Shown here in pieces: positions 23,401 to 34,854 of a stretch of 64,000 nt of DNA (the first letter of the stretch is position 1; each line of letters starts with the position of its first letter). Position numbers and translations under genes: made by a program. Below the pieces are notes generated by a model. It saw only the letters and a program-made list of their open reading frames with translations, did not search any database and was not told where the DNA came from. This stretch comes from Apteryx mantelli. Its lineage: Eukaryota > Chordata > Aves > Apterygiformes > Apterygidae. The DNA lies in assembly GCF_036417845.1 (NCBI RefSeq), contig NC_089994.1, forward strand, positions 12,604,001 through 12,668,000, read 5' to 3'.

Positions 23401-26250
23401 TTTCAGGTAAGTTCTAGCACAGCAAAGCAAATAATTGGGGCAAAGAGTTACCTCTGCTTGCGTGAAGCCCCTCCCCAGGAGCTCTGTTCAAAGGCAGGGT
23501 TTCAAGGTGCCGCCACCGTTTCGTCACAGCAAGCACTCATTGGCCAGAGTTGCTCCATTACCTGGCAACTTCAGAAGCAAGCAAACACGACCCGCAGCAC
23601 TCCTTACTGACGTCCAGGCACCGGTGTGCTGCACATAGCTGCCATCTAAGTCAGCTGGGGGTAGGAGGGCAAGGTCCCAGGAACAGAGGAGTTGCAGGAT
23701 GTGAAATGGGCTTGGTGCTTGAAGACAGGTCACAACGGACAAGTCTCCACAGGAAGACCACCCATCACCATAATTTTCTTGTTCTCCCAGACAAAACCAG
23801 CCACAGATCCAGAACAGGCACTAATTTCTTCAAACTGGCTGGGCAGAGGAAGGAGACATTATCACCCAGCTGCCATGTAACCACCAAGCTCCCTGTCCTG
23901 CTCCACAGGGAGAGCACATGCCAGGGACCATCCTTCAGGCTTGGCTATTCCTGCAGTACAGCAGATGTGGCAAACAAGGCATTTTCTTTTAAACCCAGTG
24001 GAGAGGCCCTGCATACAGAGAGGCTTCTGCAGTCATCAGCTGTCCTCCCCCAAAATCTCTCCTCATTCTGAGGGACAAGAACACAGCCAATGTCTGATCC
24101 CAAGCACAAGAGACCCTTTTGCTCACAAGGTTTCCAGCTGCAGAGCACATTGGTTTAGTTTGTGCTTGGCAGATGTGGAGTAGGAAGGCCTCTCCCCAAG
24201 ACGTGCATTTCCTCACATGAAGTCCAAAGACAAGTTACTGCACTCCAAGCAGCACAGCCCATGAATCTTCAAGCAATTCTTTGCAAAGCTTGTGAAGTTT
24301 TGTCTTCACCGCAGCAAAGCGGCCTCATTGTTAATGCAATGGGCCAGCTATTCCCCTTGCCAAACCATGCTTGCTGAAAGTGGCTCTGAACAGGCAGATC
24401 GCTATCCCAGGGAAAGCCAGGCCTGGGCCTCATTTTTTGATTATTTTGAGTGTGCAGCCAAGCTCAAAGCCATTTAAAATGACAGGTCCTTCTCTATCAC
24501 TGAGCACGAAGCCCAAACTGCTCTGATGAGACTACAGAGCTGGCAACCCGGTGCTGAGTTAGGGTTTCACTGTTGGCAGGGCAAAGAAATCTAGCCAAAA
24601 GTTTGGATTTTTTTTTTAATTTTTTTTTTTTAAAAACACTGAGACCAGAAGTTTAGGTGGAGGACAGGGAACTACTCTGGCAGCTCTTGCAGTAGTTTTG
24701 TTAGTACCAGGAGGCCAGTAATCACTTGCACTGCAGAAGAGCCAGAGACAGCCCCTCTGTTTCCCGGTTTACAGCCTTAGCACATCCCTGCAGGAATCCC
24801 CCACGTTATCATCCAGCTTTAATACTCATTCCTATTCTTAGCCCAAACACCTCTAATAGACAACTTTTCTGCCATGTGTTCCTTGCTTCTGGCTCTCCTG
24901 TATCCCTCCCGTGGCCTGAGCCAACTCCCTCAGGGCCAACCAGCTCCCCCATCTAGAAACATCAAGGAAAAGCAAGCAAGTGACCCATGGCCCTGAGCTT
25001 ACCAGGAACTGCCGGACCATGGAGAGCCAGGATCAGCCGCCTTTCCTTGGACAAGGCATCCCCCCAGCTGACTGCTGCTCACAGCAGCACTGTCCCAGCA
25101 CCTGGCTCCTACACCACGCTCACATGGCAGCAGAGATGGAAAAACCAAGGCAGCAGGACCTGGAACAGTCTGGGACTTGCCTGCTCCCAACCACCATCTG
25201 CAAAGGAAAGATAGCTCCACCTGGGAGCGGTGGCAAGGCAAGCAGCTCCCTAACCCTGTGCTGATGTAGTGCATCATGCAGACAAGCTGCACCTGAGCCA
25301 CAGGACTGATCCCTGCTCCTCCAGCCCAGCTATGCACGGGCATTTTCTTATTAAACTGGGGGCTAGGGGAAGGGTGAAAAATCTCATTCTCAATAAAACA
25401 GTAGGCTGCATTTTAGAAAAGCCCTTTGGATTACAGGCTGAGTATTCCCTTCTGGCTGTGAGGGGCTGCGGAAGGCAGGAACCTTGTGTAACACAGACAT
25501 CGGTTGTGCTTTAAATTCGCAAGTAAAGATGAGTCTCCTCTTGATGACTTTACTGTGTTTCTTAAGATGTTAAATCTTAGGTCTCATCCGAGATTTTTTT
25601 TTTTTTTTTTAATCCAGGCATTTCCATGACTTTGTCAACTGCTCCTACCCACCTTACTCTTTTTTTTTTTTTTTTTCCTTCTGTTTTTCTTTCTAGCAGC
25701 AAAACAGAAAGGGCCTCAAGGGCTGGCTGAGCCTGGGGATGGGTGGGTTGTGAAAGCCAGGAAAACCCCCGACTGAGGCATGGGAACTGGCCCCAGCAAC
25801 AAGCACAGCTGCCATAAGCTGAGGTTTTCAGCTTTAAATATTTACGGATTTGGGTGGCCAAAGCCCCCCACTTTAAAATCCCATCTGTCTTGTTACAGAG
25901 GATAAGTATTTCAACTCTGAAATAACCTCACAAAGTCCTCCAAGAACTGAAATACTTGGAAAATAGCCAAACTCAGTTTGGAGAGTAAAGGCACTACATA
26001 CAATATAAATATGATGCTCGGGGGGGGGGGGGGGAATCGTGGGGGGGGGGGGATGGTTTGGCCTTTTCAGCTAATACTAAACATGTCATTGTGGAGAAAA
26101 ACCGATACAGCAACGGTAGGTAGGACAAGAGGAATTCCTCCACAGGGCCGGTGCCAAGGAGCTCAGCAGTGGAGCATCAGCAATATTTCCGAGCGCAGCG
26201 ACCACATTCACGCGTTACATTTTCACGGTGAATTGCTGTGAAATGTTGAT
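20490..26250. other. Intergenic region, part 2; no gene found
   Basis: GC-moderate DNA with many CAG/CTG-type words and no recognisable coding exon. Open frames of up to about 170 codons (for example around 23550-24071) lack family resemblance and a credible start. T runs lie at about 24608-24632, 25593-25611 and 25661-25677. Two G runs at 26020-26034 and 26041-26052 close the stretch. Confidence 0.6.
26020..26052. repeat. Twin poly-G runs (15 G and 12 G)
   Basis: Two G runs are separated by only AATCGT. On the plus strand this could form a G-quadruplex. It lies about 200 bp left of a CpG island. Confidence 0.9.
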
Positions 26251-26259
26251 ACCCTCCTG

Positions 26260-27140
26260 CAAGCAGGCCTTTCTGCGGGCGCCGCGAGGCTGCGAGCGAC
26301 CGTCTCTGCTGTCCTCCCGCGGCCGCGCTTGGGAACGCCAGCGCTGCCCACGCGCCCGTGCGGCCCTGGCCGTGGCCGTGGCTGTGGCTGGCTCGCCAGC
26401 GGCGCTGCCGGGGCGCGGGGTCTCGGCGTCTCGGGGTCGCCGCGCGCCTGCAGCCCTGGGGCCGGCACAGACTTGTTATTCGCAGGCTGCGCCGTCCGGC
26501 GGTGCTCAGCCTCCGCGACCCCGGGCGTGAGCCGAGGGGAGGTGTCCTGCCCCGTTATCGCGGTGCCGACAGCATCGGCGGGGGCTGCTCCTGCTGCTGC
26601 TCGTGCATCGCACCAGCGCGGCCCCCTCCACGCTGCAGCCCCTCTGCCAGCCCCCCCGTCTCCCCCAGGTCCAGAAAAAAGCAAAGTCAGTCACGCTTTA
26701 GGAGAAAAACCAGCAAAGGCCAAGCGGGTTCCCCAAGTACCAAGCCTAGTACGCCAGCTTTGGGCGGTGATTTGTGCCTTGGCTCTACCCTAAGAGCGAG
26801 CTCCAAGTCCTCTCCTGCCTCCCTGCAAACGGTGGTGGAAGTGGCCCGGGGTTTCCCGACACGTCGGGCCCGGGGGCTGCTCCGGACGGCCGCGGGGAGC
26901 TCGGGGCCCCCAGGAGGCGCAAGCCGGGCTCAGCAACCTGGTCGTGCCCAACCCCAACCCTCTCCGCCTGCCGGCAGGGTGCTCATTACAACCGTGCCTT
27001 TGCGCTGCGGACGTCTGCGCCCACGGGTGACCGCTCTGCCCCTCGCATCCCCTGGCTCCGCGGGTCTCTTGGAGCCAGAGGCGGGATTGCAGCACTTGGA
27101 GACACCCCAAGCCGGCTTTAGTCCGGTGAGTCTGGGCACC
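26260..27140. promoter_or_regulatory. CpG island 3' of MMP17
   Basis: A dense CpG island about 2.3 kb beyond the MMP17 stop codon in the direction of transcription, and 22 kb upstream of ULK1. Open frames of 100-279 codons run through it on both strands, as expected from base composition, and none resembles a known protein. It may be the promoter of an unannotated non-coding transcript or an orphan island. Confidence 0.55.
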
Positions 27141-28761
27141 GGTGCCTCGGCAGCACGGTCTGCGTGGGCCGGCCTTGGCACGGTCTGTAACGGGTAAGCA
27201 CAAGTTTTCCCTGCAGCCGGACAGACGGGATCTTCCTCTGTTACGGGGATAAGGACGTGGCAGCCTCCGTGAACGGCTCGTTACTCACATACAGGTTAGT
27301 TACTCACCAGCAGGCTGGGTTAGGGCAGGGGTTCCTGCTCTCTGCCGTGGTGACTGCCGCTGAAGCTCACGGCAGAGTAGGCCATCCCCGGTGCCAGCAG
27401 GGAAGGCCTGGAACAAGGGGCTCTGGAGTGAATTTCCCATAACGTGGTCACACCGCTCTGGATGGTGAAGTGACTGTGCACCCTACTGGTCTGGTTTGTA
27501 CTGTCTTGCACACTGAATTCCACAAGACATCAACAAGGTATTTATCCTCCGCACAGAGGAGAACTGTCCTTCCCTGCCTGCCCTGTCAGGCCCTGAGCTT
27601 AAGCTCTGGAAGACGTGAGTGTGGATTGGGGGTGTCCTCCACAGCTCATGACATCCCGTTCGCGCAACCCAGTGAGCATCCAACATGATGGAGGGCACCA
27701 CCAGTTCTTGCCACAAGAGCAGGCTCTTTGGTTGGCCTGGAGAACCTGTGGAAGCAGGATTAGTCACATCCCCACCTCTGATCCTCTGATTTCCAGGTGC
27801 AACTTCTGGATATTTCCCTTGTGGAGTAGAACCCCCCCCCCCCAAAAAAAAAAAAAAAAGAGGAAAAAAAAAGAGAGAAGAGTATCTTTCCTGTCAGACA
27901 GTAGGAAATGGGGCCCATCAGCACCAGCTTCATCGCCCAGGACCTGGCTGGGACCAGGGCCGCTCCCAGACACACAGAGCCCAAGCTCTCTGCTGCCTTT
28001 CGTCTAGCTGGTTCTACCGGGGGCTTCGCGCTAGACCCAGTCCAATGGCGACACCCTGGTTGGCACTGGGGAGAGCGGAGCAGCCTTGGGTCCCAAAACA
28101 ACGCTGCATTCAGCTTCCCACCACTGCCTGGCCTCCCCCGGGGTCTGGCACGGCGAGAGGCAGCAAGGAGCCATGGTGGGAGCTTAAGGAAGCCAGACAG
28201 AGAGGAACAGCGTGTCCCAGAAGCTGCTGCCAATTTCTCCCCTTTAACACCCCATGACAACACTAGACTGGCCTTTTCAACAGCTCTATCACGTTTCCTT
28301 CCACAGGCTCCCACTCACTACTCTCAAGGACTGTCAGATGCCCAAATTATATCTCAGGAAATGGATTAGTAGTGAGAAAAGGGTCAGGAGCATTCCAGTA
28401 CAGCTCTTCTGTCACTCTAAATTTTGGCAAAGTTATCAAGAAGAGTTTCAGGCTAACTATGCAGCATCCCTCCCCCACGTCGTCCCATCCTCCCCAATGC
28501 AGCCAGGCATGACATAGTCACGAATGAATGAGATTCATCCTGATCCAAACCGTAAAACAACCTGAAACAGCAACTCCAAGAGCTGAGAAGTTCATGTACA
28601 TGGATGAGACTGGTTTGGTGGGTGTAACTGCATCTCATTTGGACGGCTGCACCCAGCAGGTTTGCTGCTTGCATAGAGGTGCCTGGGTTGTCAGCACCCT
28701 GCAGAAGGCGGCAGACTTGGTGTGCCAGATGACTGTGAGATCTGTGCGTAGGCAGCCAAGG
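27141..28761. other. Intergenic region next to MMP17 3' end
   Basis: No gene was seen. A C run joined to an A run sits at about 27833-27860. Several short open frames overlap on both strands without family match. Confidence 0.55.
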
Positions 28762-28767
28762 TTTATT
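28762..28767 (-). terminator. MMP17: Possible MMP17 polyadenylation signal
   Basis: TTTATT on the plus strand is AATAAA on the gene strand, about 660 nt beyond the MMP17 stop codon. It is the nearest canonical hexamer I found. A GT-rich downstream element is not obvious, so the true 3' end could be elsewhere. Confidence 0.3.
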
Positions 28768-29425
28768 AGAGAAACTCTTAAATTCAAATGACTTGGATAC
28801 AAAGATAAGCTGCACCGCCTTCTGAAAGGCACAGGTGTTTCTGACCCATAGAAACTGATACAGGTTATCTTGACATCAGTTACCACAGCAGATTTGATAG
28901 TAAAATGATCACCTTGCAGTTAATCTTAGTGGAGCCAAAGTTTCTTTCTACCTAGTACATCCAATAGGATGTGTACACTGTGTCATCAAATGTCAGCGTA
29001 ACTACTGCATGTCTCCTCCAGCCCTGCTGCCTTTCCTCCCAGGATATTGCCCCCGTCTCACCAGTATCTGTTCTGTTCTCGTTTGTTCACAGTAGCTTTC
29101 CCCTCCCCTATTTGCAGTTTTTAAACATTCAAAGCAACACATCTGTATGGAACATTTCTAAATTCAACATTATAGGCTGCTCTCATCTTTAACTGGATGG
29201 GGGAATAGGAAGGTGCAGAACGCAAAATCTGTTATTAGACCTTTAAACTAAAATTTAGAAGAAAAAAAAACCACTGTTCACTTCTCATGGAGAATTCAAA
29301 ACCTTTTCTGGTATGTTCCTAGGAATGTTTTCTTCTGCTTGCAACAGCGTGGGATTTTCATGGGACTTTTATCCACCTCCCGTCCCTGAAGCACCATGGT
29401 GTTGTCCTGTCCGTGTGATGAGATG

Positions 29426-29754
29426 TCATAGAGCTGCGCACATCAGTGCTGCTGTCCACATGCTTGTCAGCACAAGGCTGGCCGACAGTCTGAGCACAGG
29501 GCAAGCCTGCAGGGAATCGGAGGACGAGGTGCAGGAGCAGACCTCGTAGCCGTTTTCTGACCGGCTCTCATCATGCTGCCCTGGTTTTGAGCGTGCCCCA
29601 GTCCTGCTGCTCCCTGCTGCTTCCGGGGAGTCCGACTGCATGTCGCTGCACACCAGCCAGTCTCTAGCGATGGACTGGGGATAGCCAGCCTCAGCTTCCA
29701 TCTCACTGTCCAGCACTTTCCAGTATTCCTTGCCCCTGAAGAAGTAGCTTGCAC
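29426..29754 (-). CDS. MMP17: MMP17 exon 10: last hemopexin blade, stem, GPI signal, stop
   Basis: After a TTTTCCCAG acceptor it reads GASYFFRGKEYWKVLD, the start of hemopexin blade IV, and then DWLVC. That cysteine (474) pairs in the family with C283 to close the propeller. A polar stem follows with the GQHDESRSENGYEVCSC segment, well conserved with human. The stem cysteines (511, 513) lie where family members dimerise by disulfide. A serine-rich site (TSSSDS) then precedes the hydrophobic tail LSASLVLTSMWTAALMCAAL, as expected for GPI attachment. The TGA stop is at 29428-29426. The tail has one internal arginine near its start. Confidence 0.95.
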
Positions 29755-31117
29755 CTGGGAAAAGAAACCAAAACCCAAAGGCAAGATTAGTGGAGACGGG
29801 CAGTCTTCCAGCGGAAACCACACAGGAGTGTCTACAGCAGCGAAGCAGCATGTGCACCCTCAGCTGGAACACAAGAGCAGAGGTGCCTGCAACACCACGG
29901 CTTTTTGCCAATACCCTCTACTAGTACGGTGGTGGTGGAAGGACGCTCTAGAAGATGATGATGCCTGCCTGTCTGGGATCTCACGCACACGCCGGAGCCA
30001 GACAGGAGCCACAAGACAGATGGGGTGGTGGGATGCCAGCTCTTTGGTGGGACATCCTACAGCAGAGGCATCCCACTGGCACTGAGGGTGTGCAGGGTGA
30101 CCAGCCCGCAGTGATCCACAGATACAGGTACCCAGAGACTCATACGCATCCCTCAGCGGCCCTCAGTGGGCAGTCTGCTAACAGGGCATGATAAGGCTGA
30201 AGAAGACCTCACATAACTGTTAATGGCTTGGGCTGTGGTATCCATATTCTTAGATAAATAATCCATAAAGCAGGGAGAGAAGCTACCTCTGTGTACTAAG
30301 TGCTTCCCACTTAGCAGAGGACTGGTCTGAACACTTTGTGCCCATGAAAGGCCCAGCCACCTTCTGCTCTTGGGCGCGTGTTTTCCACGATAAGTGGGGG
30401 GGGTTGAACTCTCTGAGCATGTTCCAACTTACAAGGGCCTCCTCTCAGAGTGAATGGTGGGTCACTCTCAACAGCTTCTGGAATTCAATTTGATAAGCCT
30501 CTGGAAATGATCCTCTCCTCTGCCTGGTTTAACGGTTGCTATTACACTGTTAGGTCACCAGTAAATAAAACCTGGAAGTATCACTTTATTGTGAGTGAAC
30601 GGCTGGCTTTAAACATCTCCTGTAACAAAATTTCCATGTTTTTTTCAGGGAGCAGAAACCACTGAGAAATCTGATCCCCGGAAAATAAGTCCTAACAGTC
30701 CTAATTCCGGGCAAAATATTTCCTTTAAAAATATTTTTGTCCACATTCTCATTTATCGAGCTAAAAATCCAACTACAACAAATTCAGTGAAGAGCAAAAC
30801 AGCATACATTAGTATAAAAATCATTTAGAAAGAAAAGATCAACTGTGTTCTTTTAATAAAACCCAATTATTAGGGCCCCAGGATATTTTTGTTGCCTGCT
30901 TGAACTTACAATGTCTTTTAGTGAGCAGAGTGCAGCACGGGCAGCTTTGACTCAAAGTCTAGCTCCCTTTTTCAGCTCTACCTAAGACAACTACGGGTGT
31001 CCGCACACCTGGGGTTTAGCAGTTTATGTATGCAGGCATGGTCAGAAGGGCCCATATTCTCAGTGCAGATGGAGTTCTGTTTTTTCCTTTCGTTGTTAAA
31101 TCGGCGCACGGACTCAC
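29755..31117 (-). other. MMP17: MMP17 intron 9
   Basis: A 1363-bp intron with no other exon seen. A fragment at about 30397-30440 (GGGGGTTGAACTCTCTGAG then TTCCAAC) faintly resembles the 3' end of bird CR1 elements. The rest is AT-rich and featureless. Confidence 0.75.
30397..30440 (+). mobile_element. Possible CR1 3'-end fragment
   Basis: The words GGGGGTTGAACT, CTCTGA and TTCCAAC occur in the order and spacing seen near the 3' end of avian CR1 elements (GGTTGGACTAGATGATCTCTGAAGG type). The match is short and degraded, recalled from memory and not aligned. Confidence 0.25.
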
Positions 31118-31375
31118 CGTCTGACCATCTCATGGCATCGTCCAAAGGGCCAGGAATTCCCTTCCACAAAATGGTCTCTGAAGGATACCCAGGATCCATT
31201 CGCCGCTCGTGGTCATCGTAGCGCCAGTAGAGACTGTCCTTAAAGAAATAAGTCTTGTCATTGTGGGCCCAGGAAAAAGCGGCGTCGATTCCTCCCGGTG
31301 GCAGACCGAAGTCCGAGATGGGCCGTGGGTATCCTTCCTCCACGTTATTGTCTTTGAACACCCAGTATCTGTCTC
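31118..31375 (-). CDS. MMP17: MMP17 exon 9: hemopexin blades II-III
   Basis: This 258-bp exon is phase 1 on both sides (acceptor TTTCCTCAG, donor GTGAGT). It encodes GDRYWVFKDNNVEEGYPRP, then GGIDAAFSWAHNDKTYFFKD and LYWRYDDHERRMDPGYP, ending DDAMRWSDG. These are hemopexin repeats with the typical DAAF and DDAM blade starts and the YWRYD strand. Identity with human MMP17 is very high by eye. Confidence 0.97.
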
Positions 31376-31999
31376 CTGAGGAAAGGAAAGAGGCACATGG
31401 CAAAATCACATTGGTTTCGCAGCTGAAACCAGCCTTCCCCACAGACAAGCTGGGGTTTCATTATCTGTTGTCCTCAGGGCTCAGCTGTTGGCATTGAAGA
31501 ACGAGGACTGTAAGGAAGCAGCCTGGCGGGGAATCTCTTTGAAAAGCTGCTTTTTTGGGTCAGCCTCTCCCCGGAGTACAGCCCCACGTCGCTTCCGAAC
31601 CGCTGCAGGCGCGACGGTCCCCGGACGGGAGCCCCCTGCGCACGATGCACCGCGCTGGTTCAGCCGCCTCCGCTACGCGCTCGGTCGTGGCCTCTGGTGC
31701 TCTGCCCGTTTGATTTCTGCCTAACATCCAACTGCAAGAAACACAAAGCTACACGCAGCTTTTGAGGACAAACTGAGCACATTCTGCCTGCGATTCAGCT
31801 CTTGAAAAGCAAAGCATGCTCCAGCTTGGGAAGGGAACACGCCACACTTTAGAGTCAGGCGGGCTGAAAGACCTGTTGATTTTAAGAGACGTAAAGAAGG
31901 TGTGCAGGGGTGGAAAAAATCACGTTTGAGCAGCTCACTGTCCTTAAGGTGCTTTATACAGCCACCACCACCCTCTCTGATGCTTCCCTGGGCAGGAGA

Positions 32000-32140
32000 G
32001 CACTGTAAATATTTTCATATTTTTCAGCTAAAAACGAAGCACTAAATGACCTGCCCATAGTCATACAGGGAGTCTGCGGCTGGACAGGAAAATGAACCCA
32101 GATCCCTCAGTTCCAACTTAATATTCTAACCACTGGGGCA
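32000..32140 (-). mobile_element. MIR/CORE-SINE-like fossil
   Basis: Antisense SINE words occur in order: TGACCTGCCCATAGTCATACA (cf. TGACTTGCCCAAGGTCACACA), GGGAGTCTGCGGC, GAACCCAGATC and TCTAACCACTGG. This is the amniote MIR pattern in reverse orientation. It is an inert ancient copy. Confidence 0.65.
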
Positions 32141-32559
32141 GTCTTTCTATTTATAAGACACCTCTTTGGTAGCCTGCGACAAGGCAGTATCTCTGCAGTG
32201 CCCTTCTGCGTATCACACAACCTACTTTAAAGATCAGGTTTTTCTTCCCTCAATTTTCTAGAAAATTTGAAGAGGCGCTTAAACAGATGCCCATGTACCA
32301 GCAGCAGGGTAATTTGTGTGCTTTGGTTTCTGCCCAGGGATCAATGAAATAGCAGCGGAGAGAGAGAACGAGACAGTATTTGATGGCTGAAAAGAAGATC
32401 TCTAGTTTACTTTTACAAGTTAGGCAGGACTAACTAACGGATTACACGGGGCCGTAGACGGCTGTGTTTGAGGGGAGGTGACTATTGCAGCGGCACGTCT
32501 CCAGATGTGGCACAGCTGCAGTCGTGGCACCTACGTCACACACAGTCACTTCTGGACTG

Positions 32560-34010
32560 AGCCGCGTGAGGTCCATCCGTCCGTCCGTCCATCTCCAGGG
32601 AGCGCAGCCTCCTGCCCCAGCTCACCGTCCCGGGAGCTGCGCACCTGGGAAGGGGAGACCCATGCAGCCGGATGGGGATCGCAGCCGGCTCCCTGCCGCG
32701 TGGGAACGAGAGCACCGCAGCGCCGTGTAGCGCTTCGCCCCTGCCACGGGCCCGGACACCGTGCCGACGTCCGGGGGGACTGCTCGGAGGGGAGCACACG
32801 CTCCCGCGCAGCCCTGCGCGGCCTCAGCGCTGCCAGAGGAGGTGCTGGATTTACCTCCCCGTAGCTTCAACACCTGGCTGGGAAGGGCTGCTGCCGGCAG
32901 GAGAGCGCTGCGGCCATCCAGCGGGCTCGACTCCCCCTGAATTAACAGAGCCAGGCTGTCCAGGGCGGCTGGAAACACGCGGCAGAGCCTTCTGCACGCA
33001 GGTCGCCCGCCAGCCTTGCGCCTACCCACAGGTCGAACAGCAGCGAGAGCACGTCCCTGCGACGGCCCACGCGCTCCCGGGGCATTCGCGCCCGCTGCCC
33101 TCCCCGGGGACCGCGCGGGGATGCCGCTCGCCTCCGCGGCAGCGCTCGCGTTGGCACGGGGGGCTCACGCTGCCGAACCCGCGCTCCTCAGCCTGGCCCA
33201 GGCTGGACGGCTAGAGCAGGGGAACATCTGTCCCGGAGGTGCTGTTCTCCGGATGAACGCGTGGCTTGGCATCGCTCTGTGCCGTTCGGCACGCTGCAGC
33301 GCCGTTTTGGGTTTCCGAGGAACCGGGGCTCCCCGGGCAGCCGGCAAGGCTCCCTCCGTGCTGGAGAACGCTTCCCTGGGCACGGGCGCTCGGCTGGGAC
33401 CCACCACCGAGGCATAAGCCACTTCCCGGCTTCACTTGCGTGGTTCAGCACCTCCCAAACCAATGCTTCCTCCCGCTCGGAGCAGAACGTTAGAGAGACA
33501 AAAAGCAGTTTCCGACTGGAAGACGCTTAGCGGAGCCGAGTTATCCCATAAACCTGCTGTCTGCAAACCGCGGTGGCCCCAGCGTGCAGCACGCCGTGGC
33601 GGGGCAGCCAGACGCCACGCCGGAGCCGGGCGCGCGGGCCAGCCGGCAGCGCTGCCGGGGCGAGCTCGTCCCACGCCGCGCTGTGCTGCCGAGGGGCTCG
33701 CAGCGAGAGCGGCAAAGCTCAGCCGCGATGGGGGGAACTCATCTGACTATTGGTGTTGCCAGAGCAGCCGCCGGCGGCGATCACAGCGCGAGGACGGTGC
33801 AGGGCGGGGATATACCTAGTTCTTCCAGCGCGTGACTTTTCAGACACGCGACCAAACGCCTGCCCGAGGCTTGGGTGACTTTCAGCGCTGGGGTAAAGTA
33901 TTATCAGCGCGGGGCGGGCAGGCAGCCCGCCCGCCGGGGGCTCACGCGCCCACGCGGGCCGGCAACTCGACCCTTGGCCATGGCCACCTTGGCCAACGCC
34001 GCCTGCAGGG
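32560..34010. promoter_or_regulatory. Intragenic CpG island in MMP17 intron 8
   Basis: About 1.45 kb of CpG-dense DNA, as large as many promoter islands but inside an intron between hemopexin exons 8 and 9. A TCCG/TCCA tetranucleotide run sits at about 32571-32593. Many overlapping open frames on both strands reflect composition; none matches a family I know. It could be an alternative or antisense promoter. Confidence 0.65.
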
Positions 34011-34701
34011 CCCGTGCAAGCCTGCTAGGGGAGTCCCACAGTACCAAACGATTTCGGGGGACACTGTGGCATGTGAAAGATGCTAGAAGGACATTTCTTT
34101 AGGAACTGAGAACTAATCTCTCTCCCCTAGCTTTTCAGAAGGAAACTTAAGGGATTTTTTTTTTTTTTTAATAAGAGGATTATAGCACTTATTTTAAGAA
34201 GAAAACTGTAATAGAAATATAATAAGCCAACCCTTACTCTTGAGGTTTTCACTTTTGTCTCCTCTGCAGCTTCCTTTCTTCTCAGCAAAAAATATTGAAA
34301 AGAGAGAAGAGGCAAGAAGGAAAGAAAACGAACCCAGTAAAGTGGAGGGGCATGGTGGTTTCCGCTTTCATTTTGTTCTTGAAAAGCAAAGATTTCAATT
34401 AGCTTTGTCTGAAGATTTCCTTAAATGAAGTTTGCCTCATATTTCGTGGAACCTGCTCGCTGCTTTTGGACTGCCTTTCCTGACAGCCTCGTTTTGGGCA
34501 GCCTGGCGCTGTCTGGCTCACAGACCCGCCTGGGTAGCCGGTCTCCCATCTCGCCTGGGAGAATCTCAGTCACCGAACGACACGAGCTTCCCCTATCTGC
34601 AGGACTTGTCACACCGTAAAGTTACCTTGACACAGAGCTAGGAAACAGGAAGACACGTCACTAGGGGTATGGGATATCTCCATCCCTGCATTTGCTCTCA
34701 C

Positions 34702-34854
34702 CTTTGAAGAACACAATCTTGTGGTCACTGGTTCTCTCATAGACTGCATCCACGCTGTCCAAATTCAGAGGTAAACCCCGCCAAAAACGGTGGATCTGGG
34801 CCGGCTGGAGGGAGACCAAGTGCTTATTGCGAGTCAGTCTCCAGAAGTACTTGC
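34702..34854 (-). CDS. MMP17: MMP17 exon 8: hemopexin blades I-II
   Basis: This 153-bp exon is phase 1 on both sides. It encodes GKYFWRLTRNKHLVSLQPAQ, then IHRFWRGLPLNLDSVDAVYE and RTSDHKIVFFKG. The FWRGLP and DAVYE words are hallmark hemopexin-repeat positions. The acceptor is CCTCCAG and the donor GTGAGA. Confidence 0.97.

Larger units (their letters stand above)
31376..34701 (-). other. MMP17: MMP17 intron 8
   Basis: A 3326-bp intron. It contains a small CpG cluster at about 31560-31700, a MIR-like fossil at about 32000-32140, and a large CpG island at about 32560-34010. T and A runs lie at about 34157-34169. No further MMP17 exon is needed, because exons 8 and 9 join in frame. Confidence 0.85.

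Noticed and set aside
23550..24071. 173-codon plus-strand frame
   Set aside because: It starts at TTG, has no family resemblance and no gene context.
26228..27203. Long open frames on both strands in the GC-rich stretch
   Set aside because: Composition-driven lack of stops in a CpG island; no domain, no splice series and no recognisable similarity.
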